Positions 11,954-22,748 of a stretch of DNA of 64,000 bases are shown here, in pieces. This DNA comes from Plantago major. Taxonomy: Eukaryota > Streptophyta > Magnoliopsida > Lamiales > Plantaginaceae. Made by a program: the position numbers and the translations under genes. The notes beneath the pieces were generated by a model. That model was given only the letters and a program-made list of their open reading frames with translations. It was not told the DNA's origin and ran no database searches. The stretch is taken from the NCBI GenBank assembly GCA_026545765.1, contig CM048839.1, positions 22,072,566 through 22,136,565 of the forward strand, written 5' to 3'. The first letter of the stretch is position 1; each line of letters begins with the position of its first letter.

Positions 11954-12580
11954 TATCTTAGTAGAAGATAGTTGTGGAACTATTGTTTGGGGAAGCTATT
12001 TTGAGGAAAAGAATCCGTTCTCGATCAATCCGCTTCGATCCGTTGAAAAAAGGTGTACTCAGATTGTGGCCATTTGACTTAGTCTCTCCCCCCCTTTTTT
12101 CTTTTTCTAAAACATCGTTGCCATCCGAGGGAGTAGGTCCGAAGAGCAACGAAGTGAAGGAAAAAGAAAAAAAAGAGGGTATTTGTAATGGAGACTAAGT
12201 TTAGGCTCCGAACATCGGTAGTGTACCTTTGATGAGCTACGGTGGCGGACCGTAGGTGTGTGCCCCGTCCGAACCAGGCTCTGTGGTTGCGGGAAGGTCC
12301 GAAGGGTAATCGCTCGAGTATATGAGGTCCCTTGTGTGGACAAGTTATGCTGGGCTGATAAGCCGCTGGGCGTCCGAAAAGATGATACTCTGGAGCTCTC
12401 GTGTTGTCTGACGCCCGAGAGTGGGAGAGTTGTTGTATTCATCTATCCAAGAGGTAAATTTGTTGTACCCATTCGTCATTTCACTTGGTATAATTGTACT
12501 ATACCGTTGGATGGTTCTTGATCGACGGTGGAGATTAAATCCGAAAAATCGCGACGGTTGGAGTTCCCGATATGGCCCTC

Positions 12581-12588
12581 TATAAATA
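12581..12588 (+). promoter_or_regulatory. TATA box of the antisense gene in the Tat element
   Basis: TATAAATA within CTCTATAAATAGAGGGG is a near-ideal plant TATA box on the plus strand, opposite to the retroviral genes. Transcription would begin near 12612. The leader would contain an intron with donor at 12745 (GTAAGT) and acceptor at 13010-13011, placing ATG one base into the next exon. Confidence 0.6.
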
Positions 12589-13012
12589 GAGGGGTTGGCC
12601 GCTTCATTTCTCATCGTTTAGAGAGAGAATTTTTGCATTCCGAGTACATCCAAGCAACTACCAAAGAATCCGAAGCGAGCAAAGAGCGGTTCAAGCGTGA
12701 TCTTGTGCGTAGTCAAGTCACTTTCTCCAATCATCCGAGTCCAAGTAAGTTCACTTGTCTGTCTTATGATTAAATCATCTCATTGTTTTCATCTTCAAGT
12801 TACTCGGATGTATGCTTATGATGTGTAGTATAGTTGATAACCAATACGTACTTGATATTGACTAACACCGAATAAGTGTAGTACTGACTCCGAACTAACT
12901 GTGCCGAGTAAGCTGCTAGTTTTGGCTTTAAGTTGGCCACATTAATATACATAAACGACCTCTCGGACTGCCATCGTTAGAGCTTACGATATTGCTTTCT
13001 CCTTTCCCTAGG

Positions 13013-15968
13013 ATGTCCGAGAGTGATAGCCAAAACCGATCCGAGGCTGAGGGATATGTCTCCGAGGCGACATCCTTAACCGATAGCTCCGAGGAGATTG
13101 AGATCGTGGATGATGATGTTCTGGAGATGGGGCAAGCGCCACATCCGAGTCGGGAAGAGCCCGAGGTAAGTTCCTTACTTCGGTTAGTTGTTCCAGATTC
13201 TGGTCCTCCGAGGCGTCCGGATTACCTGCGAGTGTCGCATGTGCAGGTTATTGTAGCGGCTCAAGAGACAAGCTCGCGAGTTATAGGAACTCGTCGCCTG
13301 GTCGAGCAAGGTGAATCCGAACTTCCGAGAGATCCGATTTTAATTCGCACCCTAGGTTATAACTTTAGGAGTAATCCTAATCGAGTCCCGTTCGTTCCGG
13401 ATCCGCAGGCGCCAACTATCGAGGAAGTGCATGATACTTCGGAAGCGCCTCCCAACTTGAGCATCTTCGAAGAGGGTGAGGAGGATCGTGTGCAAGTTGT
13501 TGCTCCTATCCGGACTGTTGTAGAGTTAGCGTCCTCATCCGGGGAAGGTGAGGCGGAGGAAGATGTGCGGGGCCAGGATTCTGGTTCCGAAGAGGAAGAA
13601 GGTGCGGAGCCTTCCGCTAATGTGCTCCGGTAGAAAGCTGGCAGCAAAGCCGAGGGTGGCCGAGGAAGAGCGTCCGAGAGACGAGGAAGGGTGAGGACGT
13701 TTTCAAGTGAAGTTCCCTGTCTAGAGATCGTCACTCACCCCGATCCGGAGGGCGAGTTAAATGAAGACGGTACTGCTACTTGTGCCTCAACCATCCGAGC
13801 CGAAGTGGATGAGCTCCGAGAAGATATGAGATCCCGAGTGTGTGGAGATTCTCGTCCCCATTTAATCTCATGCTTTTACAATCCGCCTCCGGCTGCATGT
13901 CGTCTATGAGATAAGTCTTCATCATGGGTGGCGGCTACCAGATCGTCTGAAGTTTCGGAGATTTTGAACAGCATGGGTTTGAGTCCGACGATCATCCCCA
14001 ACTCCTCGGAAACTTGATGTGCTTGAGTGCTATGTAAATATAAAGGCATTCCGCTTAACTTCGACAATTTCCGTAAATTGTTCAATATTAGTGTTAGTAG
14101 TAGGAACACTTGGTTCTATACATTCGTATGTCGCCAGGCATACACATTTTTCGTTGATCCCTTGTCCTCGTTGGGAATCCAATGGTTCAAGAGGTACATT
14201 TTTGTCCGTCCGGCTCTGAAGCCCGGGCAATCCGAAGCGGAGAGGCCCACGTGGCAGTTTGAGAAGAAGTTCTTCCGGGGTAATTTGCCGATTGAAGCCA
14301 CCGGCTCGAACATCCCTTGTGGATGCTGGCGTTCCATCGAGTCGAGCCGAGAAGTACTTCTTCCGAGGTTTAATATGTCAACCCCTGCCTTTCTTGGCCG
14401 GCTTGTCCGAGCCAAGTTTTTGTGGCGACATGGAGGATTTGAGTAAGTGGTTTCTCTCTACCTCTGATTGGTTGTCCCGGTCGGTTGTCTGTTTGTCGAC
14501 TGTATGATTGTTATTTGTAGATTCTTTTGTATCTTGCAACTGATTGTGACTCGGATGTGCAGCTTTCTGGTTCGAGTATACGATGTCGACCATGCGGGAG
14601 CTGAAGCGTCAACAAAATGCTGCGCAACGGAAGGAGTTGGCAGAGGGTTCTCGGACCTAGATTATCAAGACGTCCACCATGCTCCCGATGAACGAGCCAA
14701 GGAATGCTGCTGTGTTCCGAGCGGAGGAGGCTCGGAGAGCTGCTGCGGGCGAAGAGGCTCAAACCATCCCTACTCCAGACAAGGGTAAGGTGGTCGCAAC
14801 TAAGGGCTCGAAGAAGCCTCCGAGATCCGTGTCGCGAGATCCTCCATAAGCGGGTCGAGGCCATGGCTCCAAAAAAGCGCTCTTCCGAAGGTCCGAATCC
14901 TCCCGCCAAGAAGGGCAAGGGAAAGGTGGGCGAAGCCCCGGAGCTGGAGCCGGATGCTGAAGTGGCTCGGTTGGTTGCTGCTTCGGAGCTAGAGCGAATT
15001 GCGGAGTTAACTGCCGCTCAGCGTAAAGTGAGTTTTAAGCTTTCCGTTGGTTCCGCATCTTTCTGTGATTCGGAGGTGTCTAATGCTTCTGATATTCCGT
15101 TTTTGTTTTCAGCTTGCTACTGCTGTTGAAGCATGCTCCTTGGTGGCCGCTCGGAGGGCTACCCTGGAAGAAGATCTAGCCAAGGCTGAGGCTGCCCGGG
15201 CGATTGAAGCGTCTCGGTTGCCTGACTCTCGAGCGCTCAAGAAGGCCGAGTCACAAACAAGAGGTCGAGATGACCAAGATGAAAAGTGCCATTCGATCTT
15301 TGGAGGCTGATTTGAAAGTGCACCAAGATAGTTTGGACGATTTCGTGGCCGTCTCTCGGACTTTCAAGGATAAGATGCTGAAAGAGCTTCGGGGAGTCCG
15401 GACAAAGGCTGTCCAAGATTTCCTTGATTCGGACTCCTACAAGTTTTTGCTCGAGTCAAAGTATGATGAGGCCCGTCAAGATGGGTTTGATGCAGCTGTG
15501 GAGCAGTGCCGGAGGAAAGGTTGGGTACCGGACGATTGTAACTTGGAGGCTGAGGGGGTATCCGCCTTTAAAAATGGAGATGGCTCGGACTTCGCTCCGG
15601 AGGGTGTCTTGGATGCAGATTTGCTTAAGTGTGAATTCGTGGAGCTGGTTTGTGACGAGCCGGAGGGCAAGAAGTACGACCATGGCGGTCCGTATCTCCC
15701 ATCCTTCGTCCCCCGGGTGCTCATGTCCACTGTTTTCGTTCCGTTGGAGGATCACTTGGAGCACAACCGAGATTGGCTGACTTTGCCCGGGCATGTCCAA
15801 GGCTTCGATCGCGACCTCGACCTGATGGAGGAGTGTCCGGCCTTTCTGAAAGAGGTTGAGGCTCGGAGAGAACGGAGGATAGCCCAACAGCAAGGTCAAG
15901 CGCCTCCGGAGAAGGATACGGGCGGCCCTTCTCGGTCTCAACCTAGTTCGTCCGAGCGGCGGAGGTAG
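13013..15968 (+). CDS. Antisense extra gene of Tat retrotransposon (putative gypsy-type transposon domain plus coiled-coil C-terminus)
   Basis: The ATG at 13013 follows a spliceable leader intron. The first block (to 13633) is acidic and Ser/Glu-rich. A middle block at 14027-14446 has the pattern of the plant domain named putative gypsy type transposon (PF04195): a short IPLNFDNFRKLFNI motif, then NTWFYTFVCRQAYTFFVDP, SLGIQWFKRYIFVRP. The last blocks (14863-15129 and 15204-15968) are Lys/Glu/Ala-rich with long heptad-like helices, ending in a Gln/Pro/Ser tail. Frames change between blocks, so either several introns or frameshifts separate them; a plausible intron spans about 15030-15112 (GTGAGT to TTTTCAG). 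Such ORFs are known from Tat elements, but their function is unknown. This copy is probably damaged around 13634-14020. Confidence 0.7.
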
Positions 15969-18341
15969 TGAAGACGGGGTATGCCCCGGATTTCTTGTAA
16001 TAGGATGCCTCCGGGCCAAAAAGAAATGTTTGTCGTTTTTGCCCCTCATCTTTTGTTTGTACAAACATACTCTTTTTTTGATGAATGTTGTTGGTTCGGG
16101 CCCTTAATGGCTCGGAACTGTTTTTGTGGCCAATATACTATTGTCATTGCTTCCATCCTTGCACGTTTAATTTCGTATTTGCATAGTAACTCATCAACTC
16201 TTGTGGACTCGGATAGTGGACTCGGACTTTTGAGATCCGTACCGTCAGGACATTAGTTTGCCTGATTCAAATTCGCCTGTGCGGGTCTTGGGGACGATCA
16301 ATCGTTGTTCCCATCCGAGTCGGAAGCTAAAATAAAAATAAACTGGATCACGAACGGTCCGGAGCCACGTCTTAGAGTGGTCAGGCTTTCGAGAACAAGG
16401 ACCACCTTGTATCGTGACAAGTTAAGACGATTCGGACGCTGACTTGGTGTGTCTTTCCGAGTCATGCAGACTTGTGAGATAGTGAAAAGATAATCATCAT
16501 CAAGTACAGGGTGTTTCTGTACGCATCACAGTTGCTTCGGACGTTGTCATGTCAGCCCCGAGCTTGGTACGTCCGAGTGAGTAGCATAGTCGGTATGCTC
16601 AACCGTGTGGATGGATTGTTGGGTTGGGCCAGTGGAAGCTGAAGAGCTAGGCCCATGTGCGGCCCAAGCCCATCTCCAGTGAATATGGGACACGTGTCCG
16701 CTTCCAATTGGTCTTCTCTGTCTATATATACTCCAACTTTGTACGGCTTTTGATTAAGACATCGCGCCCTTTTGTAGTAATCAAAGGTTCGGAGCTCGAG
16801 TCCGAGCGGCTGGTGAGCATGTTTATGCCATTACTTTCGCCCGTGACCTCGTCCCAAGGGTTTCTCCGATGATTCGGAAGTCTACCCGGGCTGGTTCTTT
16901 TGGTGAGAGTCGCGGAAATTAGTTTGCTCGGCAAGCCAGCTTCGGAACTTCGGGGATATGGTCCGTATCGAGTTGGCCTCAAAGAATTTTTCGCTCAACA
17001 ATTCCTCCGATCGTCAGGCTTATCTTATTTCTCCGAGGCTATGGTCTTTATTCATGACTTTTAGCCCCGGAGAGGTAGATTAGCTGGATGGTTCGGGGAT
17101 CTTCAAATAGTTGGTTTTTGAATCTCAATGGATCCGGGGCAATCCGCTTGTTATGCCGGGCGACAAGTCGGCAGAATTGGTTTGATAGAATCCCTTCCAG
17201 TATTTCGTGGTTCGGTCGTAAGAAACCGCCCGTAATGTTGGAAGGCTTTCTACCAAATCTGTTGTGTCTAGTTGCTCGTTTCGCGGATGGAGGGAGACTT
17301 GTCACCTTGAATAGGTCTCTTAGCTCGTCCTTGAGGATGTGTATCCGAGCAGTTTGATTTTGTTGATGACTGCATTTCCATGATTGAATGCTCGAGGGAG
17401 CTGTTTGCAATTTTGGAATTGCGTCCCCAACAATGCTGAGCTCGTTCGGAGTCGGATCATTGAGGACCTTCGGAAGTAACCTTTTTGGTGACTCGTTTGT
17501 CTTGCACCTAAGGTCTTTCGTCCGAACAGCTTGGTTTTGTTGGTGGCTTTGTTCCAGAATTGAAGGCTCAAGGGAGTGCCTTACACCGAACGGAGTCCCG
17601 ACAATGCCGTCTTGTTGGGACTCGGACCATGGAGCCTCCGAGGTGACTTGTGTTGATCCGACGATCCGGCTGATCGCTTCCAAATACGTCTGAATCCGGT
17701 GCGGTATTGGTATGATGTGATCCGGATGGTCATTGTCTTCCGGAGCTTTGCTCAGAGTGATGAGATATCTTTCCGAATCGATGAATGGCCTAGGTTACAT
17801 AGTCCGGTTGCTGTTAAACCTTGGACCGTCCGAAGGGGCTTTGAAACTTCTGCCAGTGAGTAATCAAGGTTCGGATGGTATAGTTCCTTCTTCTTTCGGG
17901 GCGCCTATAGATGCAGCGGGCAGTTGTTCGGATGGGGTTTGATTTGGTAGCTTAGGGTTAATTGGGAAGCTTCGTTGTAATTGTAGAAAAGAGAGAGTAG
18001 GGGCTTGTGTTTGTGAGCTCGATTTGGGCTCTCCGGACCCTGACTTTGTAACTCTGTACTGTTGTAATGAAAGCGTTTTTGCCTTTGTCAAGGTTTTGAC
18101 ACTGTTTGATTGTGCTAGTCCGATCCGGATCAGTGTATGAACAAGGTCCGGATCAAGCAGTTAAATATCCCCGAGGACATGGTTATCGACAATGCTTATG
18201 AAATCCCAGTTGTATTGATTTGACGGAAATCGTATTACAACTTGAGGGCTTCGAGGCCTTTTTTCGAAAAAGAAAAAAAAAACCAAACACAAAAAACAGG
18301 TCGACGAGATAGAGGAACGTGACAGTCGTTGCCACACTTCT
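15969..18341. other. Non-coding spacer of the Tat element between antisense gene and integrase
   Basis: No conserved protein is seen on either strand. A degenerate direct duplication with about 180-bp spacing (marked by TTTGATTTTGTTGATG at about 17357 and TTGGTTTTGTTGGTG at about 17531) creates the repeated HQQNQ motif in a 211-codon minus-strand frame at 17048-17683, which I regard as chance. A TATATATA-like motif lies at 16722-16730 on the plus strand. Confidence 0.5.
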
Positions 18342-19430
18342 CTAAGTGTAAAACTTCTGGAGATTCTTGGCATTCCAAGTTCTCTTCAAGGCCCTGCCTT
18401 GTTCATCTTCTAGTTCGAAGCTTCCATTAACTCTTGCCCCAGTAACCTTGTATGGCCCTTCCCACTTGGGTTTAAGTTTTCCCACATGACTTAGTATATC
18501 AGCTCTTCTAAGGACTAAGTCTCCAACTTGTATGTCCTTGGGAAAGACACGCTTATCAGAAGCTCGAGCAGTCATGGCTTGGTGCCGAAGGATGTTGGCC
18601 AATGCCTTATCGCGCTTGTCTTCAAGGAGCTCAAGGTCGTAGATCCTTGCAAGCTCATTACCAACTGGGTTGTATTGCCGGATTCTCTGGGTTGCTACCA
18701 CCGTCTCTGAAGGGATGACCGCCTCAGATCCATAGACCAAGGAGAAAGGTGTTTCTTGTGTAGCAGTTCGGGCTGTGGGCGCATCAAGATCATCTGCCCA
18801 ACTGTCTTGTGAAGTTCTTAACCTTTTCTCCAAAATCTTGACTATGGTCTTGTTGGTGGCTTCCACCTGACCATTGGCTTGGGGGTGGCCAACGGAAGTA
18901 AAGCGTTGTTCTATTTTGAAGGAGTGGAGCCACTCCTTCAGCCTTGACCCAGAAAATTGTGCTCCATTGTCTGAAACTAACACTCTTGGGAGTCCAAACC
19001 GGCAGATGATGTTCTTCCATATGAATGTCCGAACTCTGCTCTCGGTGATGGTTGACACTGCTTCAGCTTCGACCCACTTAGTGAAGTATTCTACTGCCAC
19101 TATCAAGAACTTCTTCTGATGCGTTCCTTGTGGAAAGGGACCAACTATGTCTATACCCCATTGATCAAATGGGCAAGCTATGATTGACGGAATCATAGGG
19201 TTGGTCAGACGGTGTGGTATGTTGGCATAGTATTGGCAGTCTTCGCAGGTGCGGGCGATGTTGGCAGCGTCCATATCGATGGTTGGCCAATAGTATCATT
19301 GCCTTATGATTTTTTGCGCCAAGGTTCTTCCCCCAGAGTGACTTCCACAACTTCCGGCGTGGATCTCTTCCATCGATTTAGCCTCCCCGAGGATCTAGGC
19401 ATCTCAAGTGAGTTCCGTGAAGGATCTCTT
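18342..19430 (-). CDS. Tat element integrase
   Basis: A 310-codon open frame (19274-18342) carries the integrase core with catalytic acidic residues in WGIDIVGPFP, VLVSDNGAQF and GQVEATNKTI, in the usual D-D-35-E arrangement. The zinc-binding tail (CEDCQYYA) sits at the N-terminus and the matching histidines lie upstream of 19274 in a broken frame. The C-terminal part (GDLVLRR, GKLKPKWEGPYKV) is the usual gypsy integrase end. The stop at 18342 ends the polyprotein. Integrase inserts the cDNA copy into host DNA. The core itself looks intact. Confidence 0.92.
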
Positions 19431-19444
19431 GTAGAGGTCTTCTC

Positions 19445-20230
19445 CTAGAATAAAGTATCTGTTGCTCGACATTGAATCTTCCCGCCTCCAGGATCCACAG
19501 GTAAAGTACCATCCTTGAGGTAACGGAATATATCGGTCATCCAGTTTCTTTCTGTGCTCAAGAGAAACATCTCTCCGTTGGGGTTCGCCAGGGAGGATTC
19601 TGTGCGGGTCATCAGGATGACACTTCTCGTGTCCAAAGCTCCTAAGGCTGAGGCGTACTTGGAGAGGGCATCGGCTTTTTCATTCCACTCTCTGTGAAAC
19701 TGGTCGAGAGTAAATTCTTCAAAGTGCTCAACCTCTTTTTTGAGGAGCTCCAAGTATTTGATCATGTTAGGTCCTTTGGTGGTAAAGGATCCGGAGAACT
19801 GGGATTGCACGAGCTGCGAGTCTGTGTAGGCTTTGATTCTTTTCACCTGAAGGGCTTTCGCCATCCTTAGGCCTGTGATAAGTGCTTCATACTCGGCCTC
19901 GTTGTTCGTCACCTTAAAGTTGAGGGTGATGGCGTACTCGAGCTTGGCTCCTTCAGGACTTTCAAGGAAAATTCCTATTCCTCCCAACCGTCCGGTTGAT
20001 GATCCATCCACTTGTAATGTCCAACATTCTCTGTTTCCTTCCTTTTCTCCTAGAGTGGGGGTGGGTGCTTTCTCAACCTTCTGCTTCTTGTCGGAAGATG
20101 CAGTTGTCGAGATATTGAGTTCTTCATCCAGAAGAAACATGTGCCTCACTCTTAGTGAATCCTCCATAGGTTGGCGACATCGAGTCATAGTGGATGCTAG
20201 CCTTTTGTGTCTTGACTTCTTTCCCTCCAC
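19445..20230 (-). CDS. Tat element second (archaeal-type) RNase H domain
   Basis: A 261-codon frame contains a complete RNase H fold: WTLQVDGSSTGRLGGIG (first Asp), NNEAEYEALITGLRMA (Glu), AYTDSQLVQSQ (Asp) and FHREWNEKADALSKYA (last Asp). Tat elements carry this extra RNase H after the normal one, and it is thought to have been acquired from the host. Its presence here is the strongest lineage marker. It lies between the degenerate gypsy RNase H and the integrase. Confidence 0.88.
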   Translation of the reverse strand: MEGKKSRHKRLASTMTRCRQPMEDSLRVRHMFLLDEELNISTTASSDKKQKVEKAPTPTLGEKEGNRECWTLQVDGSSTGRLGGIGIFLESPEGAKLEYAITLNFKVTNNEAEYEALITGLRMAKALQVKRIKAYTDSQLVQSQFSGSFTTKGPNMIKYLELLKKEVEHFEEFTLDQFHREWNEKADALSKYASALGALDTRSVILMTRTESSLANPNGEMFLLSTERNWMTDIFRYLKDGTLPVDPGGGKIQCRATDTLF

Positions 20231-20418
20231 TTGATTCCTTGATCCGGGCTATCGCCACATGGTCGGCCTTTTCCGAGTCTTCGTTCTCTTTTCTACTTTC
20301 TCTGGATAGTCTACTGGGAAGTCCAGACTTGTGCTTTCTGGCAGATGGGGCTTGGTAGCCAATATCATATTCACTTAGCTCAATAGCCCATTTGGATAGG
20401 CCCGACCGATCTGGTTTC

Positions 20419-20800
20419 TCAAGACATGTTTGAGTGGCTCATTTGTAGGACCACAATCCGATGCGACTTGAAGTAAGGCTTCAGCCGCCGCGCGGTGTAA
20501 ACCAGTGCGAAGGCGAGCTTCTCCACCTTGACATATCTGGCTTCGGATCCTACAAGCGCTTTGCTCAAATAGTAAATTGGTAAATGCTCGTTGTCTTGTA
20601 ATCGTACCAGTACAGAACTCATTGCTTCATCGGTGGTAGCCAAATAGAGATAAAGAGTTTCATTCTCCGTGGGTTTAGATGAAAGCGGCGAGAGGAGATA
20701 CTTTTCAAGTTTTCGAGGCCTCTTCGCACTCCTTTGTCCATTCGAACTTGTTTCCTTTCCGTAAGGTTTTGAAGAAGGAAGGTTCTTTTGGCGGACCTTG
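20419..20800 (-). CDS. Tat element reverse transcriptase connection and RNase H, degenerate
   Basis: The frame at 20643-20419 reads LPIYYLSKALVGSEARY and then LAFALVYTARRLKPYF, matching the RNase H region that follows gypsy reverse transcriptase. The upstream part (about 20650-20970, thumb region) is broken into several frames. This domain would degrade RNA in the RNA-DNA hybrid. Frame breaks show decay. Confidence 0.75.
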
Positions 20801-20975
20801 AGATAAACGGCTCAACGCCATCACCTTTCCTAGAAGCTGAACTTCATTGATGGTCTTGGGGCATGGCAGATCTATGATTGCCTTTATCTTCTCCGGTTAG
20901 CAGATGCCTCTTCTGTGACCATGTAGCCAAGGAATTTTCCTCCTTTTACCGAAAGTGCACTTTTCGTGGTTGACT

Positions 20976-21593
20976 TCATTCCATACTTAGGAGAATGGAA
21001 AAGCAATTGTTGAGGTGTTCGATGTGCTCCTTCATCTTGCTTTTCACGAGCATGTCATCCACATAGACTTCCATGGTTTTTCCCAATTCTTCCTTGAACA
21101 TCTTATTTACCAGCCGTTGGTAAGTAGCTCCTGCATTCTTGAGGCCAAAGGGCATGACCTTGAAGCAATAGACTCCTCCGGCCGCAAAGAATGCCGTTTT
21201 CTTGATGTCTTCTTGAGCCATCCTAATTTGGTAAAAGCCTTGGTAACCATCCATGAAGCTTAGAAGTGCGCATCCTGCAGTGGAATCAACCAGCTGGTCT
21301 CTGCGTGGCAATGGATATGGATCTTTTGGACAAAACTTGTTGAGTCTGGTGAAGTCATTGCACATTCTCCACTTTCCTGGAGCTTTTTCGACGAGGACTA
21401 CGTTGCAGACCCAATCAGAGTATCTGACTTCTTCGATATGACCTGCTTTTATCAATTTGTCAACCTCCTCTGCTATGATAGCATCCTCGACTGGCCCAAA
21501 ATTTTTCCTCTTTTGGCGGATGTGCTTGACCGTAGGATCCATGTTCAAAGCGTGAATCGTGATCCGGTCTATCCTTGAGGTCATCTGCTCCAA
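20976..21593 (-). CDS. Tat element reverse transcriptase
   Basis: The 205-codon frame has the ordered gypsy reverse transcriptase motifs: WRMCNDFTRLNKFCPKDPYP, FMDGYQGFYQI, MPFGLKNAGATYQ and the catalytic YVDDMLVKS. The Asp pair of YVDD and the upstream Asp of FMDGY are present. The frame ends just after LNNCFSIL at a premature stop, so the thumb is separated. Confidence 0.93.
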   Translation of the reverse strand: MEQMTSRIDRITIHALNMDPTVKHIRQKRKNFGPVEDAIIAEEVDKLIKAGHIEEVRYSDWVCNVVLVEKAPGKWRMCNDFTRLNKFCPKDPYPLPRRDQLVDSTAGCALLSFMDGYQGFYQIRMAQEDIKKTAFFAAGGVYCFKVMPFGLKNAGATYQRLVNKMFKEELGKTMEVYVDDMLVKSKMKEHIEHLNNCFSILLSME

Positions 21594-22038
21594 GCAAAGA
21601 TGTCGCGATTGTCCCGGAGGCGGTGATGAGCTTTATTTCCGTGCTTATCTCTGTTCCAATCCGAGTTGTTCTCTCGGGATTTCCTTCGACCAGTTGAACC
21701 TCTTTCAAGGCTTCATGGGATTCTATCCTAGCTGTCTTGGGGAACTTTTCTCTGAGCGATCCAATACCAATTTCTTCTTTTGGTCGTGTCAGAGTGTTGG
21801 AAGAGTGGTTAAGAGGGCCCTTGGTGACCGAGAGGACAGGTTTTGTGGCTCCTCTGGTTGACATGATGTAACACTCCCAGGCTTCTCTGATGTTGCCTAT
21901 TTCTTCCCCTACGCCATTCGTGGTTGGAAACTTTACCCTATTGTGTAGGGGTGAGGATTGTTCTGAATCTGGTTAAGTCCCATGCCCAAGATCACATTAT
22001 AGTCGAAGGCTTAACTACTACGAAGAGAATAGTCCCGG

Positions 22039-22686
22039 TCACCCTTGTGGAAAGGTGCCCATAGAGACTTGCGGTGGTATGCTTCCATACGGGCGCATTG
22101 ACCCTCCAAAACCTACCAGCGAGGTGTATACCCGTCCATATTGTATCTGCCCTAGGTGCATTTGCTCGACAGCCCTTTTGGATATGACATTGGAGGAGCT
22201 TCCTGTGTCGATCAGTACCTTATTGACTTTGTAAGTGGCAATCACTAGAGAAACAACCAAAGGGACATCAGGGTCCTTGAGATCTCCTCCGCCAGACGTT
22301 GGTGGGGGGATCTCACTATCGTCAAAGGTGATTGCATTTGTGCCTTTCAAAGCTGGTGGGCCGTAAGCCCTGTCGTTGTTTCTTAAGTGTTGCGCGGTCC
22401 TTTCTCTTGCATTTCTGCTATCGCCCCCTGTTGGTCCTCCCGCAATGGCGTTGATAACTCCACTGTAGGGGAGATTCTCCATTTCTGTCTCTTCGCGGTA
22501 ACCTTGATATCTTTGGGCCTGCGGATGTGGGATCTCGGCGGGAGGTGGCGGTAAAGAGCCTGTCGGAGGTTCAGAACCACGCTCCTCTCTTCTTTGCTCA
22601 TTCCTTCGATGCCTGGAGGGCTCGTCTTCAACTGGCGGTTCTTTCAACTTCCCACTTCTTACTAGCCTTTCAATTTCTGTCTTCAA
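22039..22686 (-). CDS. Tat element gag C-terminus and aspartic protease
   Basis: The frame begins in the C-terminal gag linker (ETEIERLVRSGKLKE-like, preceded upstream by a HKQKGHPTEDC motif at about 22680-22720) and continues through a Pro-rich stretch into the protease. VPLVVSLVIATYKVNKVLIDTGSSSNVI contains the catalytic DTGSS motif at about 22217-22229. It cleaves the polyprotein in the particle. No complete downstream reading frame joins it to reverse transcriptase here. Confidence 0.8.
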   Translation of the reverse strand: MKTEIERLVRSGKLKEPPVEDEPSRHRRNEQRREERGSEPPTGSLPPPPAEIPHPQAQRYQGYREETEMENLPYSGVINAIAGGPTGGDSRNARERTAQHLRNNDRAYGPPALKGTNAITFDDSEIPPPTSGGGDLKDPDVPLVVSLVIATYKVNKVLIDTGSSSNVISKRAVEQMHLGQIQYGRVYTSLVGFGGSMRPYGSIPPQVSMGTFPQG

Positions 22687-22748
22687 CTGGATGCAATCCT
22701 CAGTTGGGTGACCTTTCTGTTTGTGGAACCTCTGAGTCTTTAGAGAAT

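Noticed and set aside
12107-12614. Minus-strand ORFs of 111 and 89 codons near the Tat 3' LTR
   Set aside because: They overlap the TATA box and leader of the antisense gene and show no recognisable protein features.
17048-17683. 211-codon minus-strand ORF in the Tat spacer
   Set aside because: No similarity to any family is seen. Its internal repeats come from a DNA-level duplication, and the region also has open frames on the other strand with the same quality.
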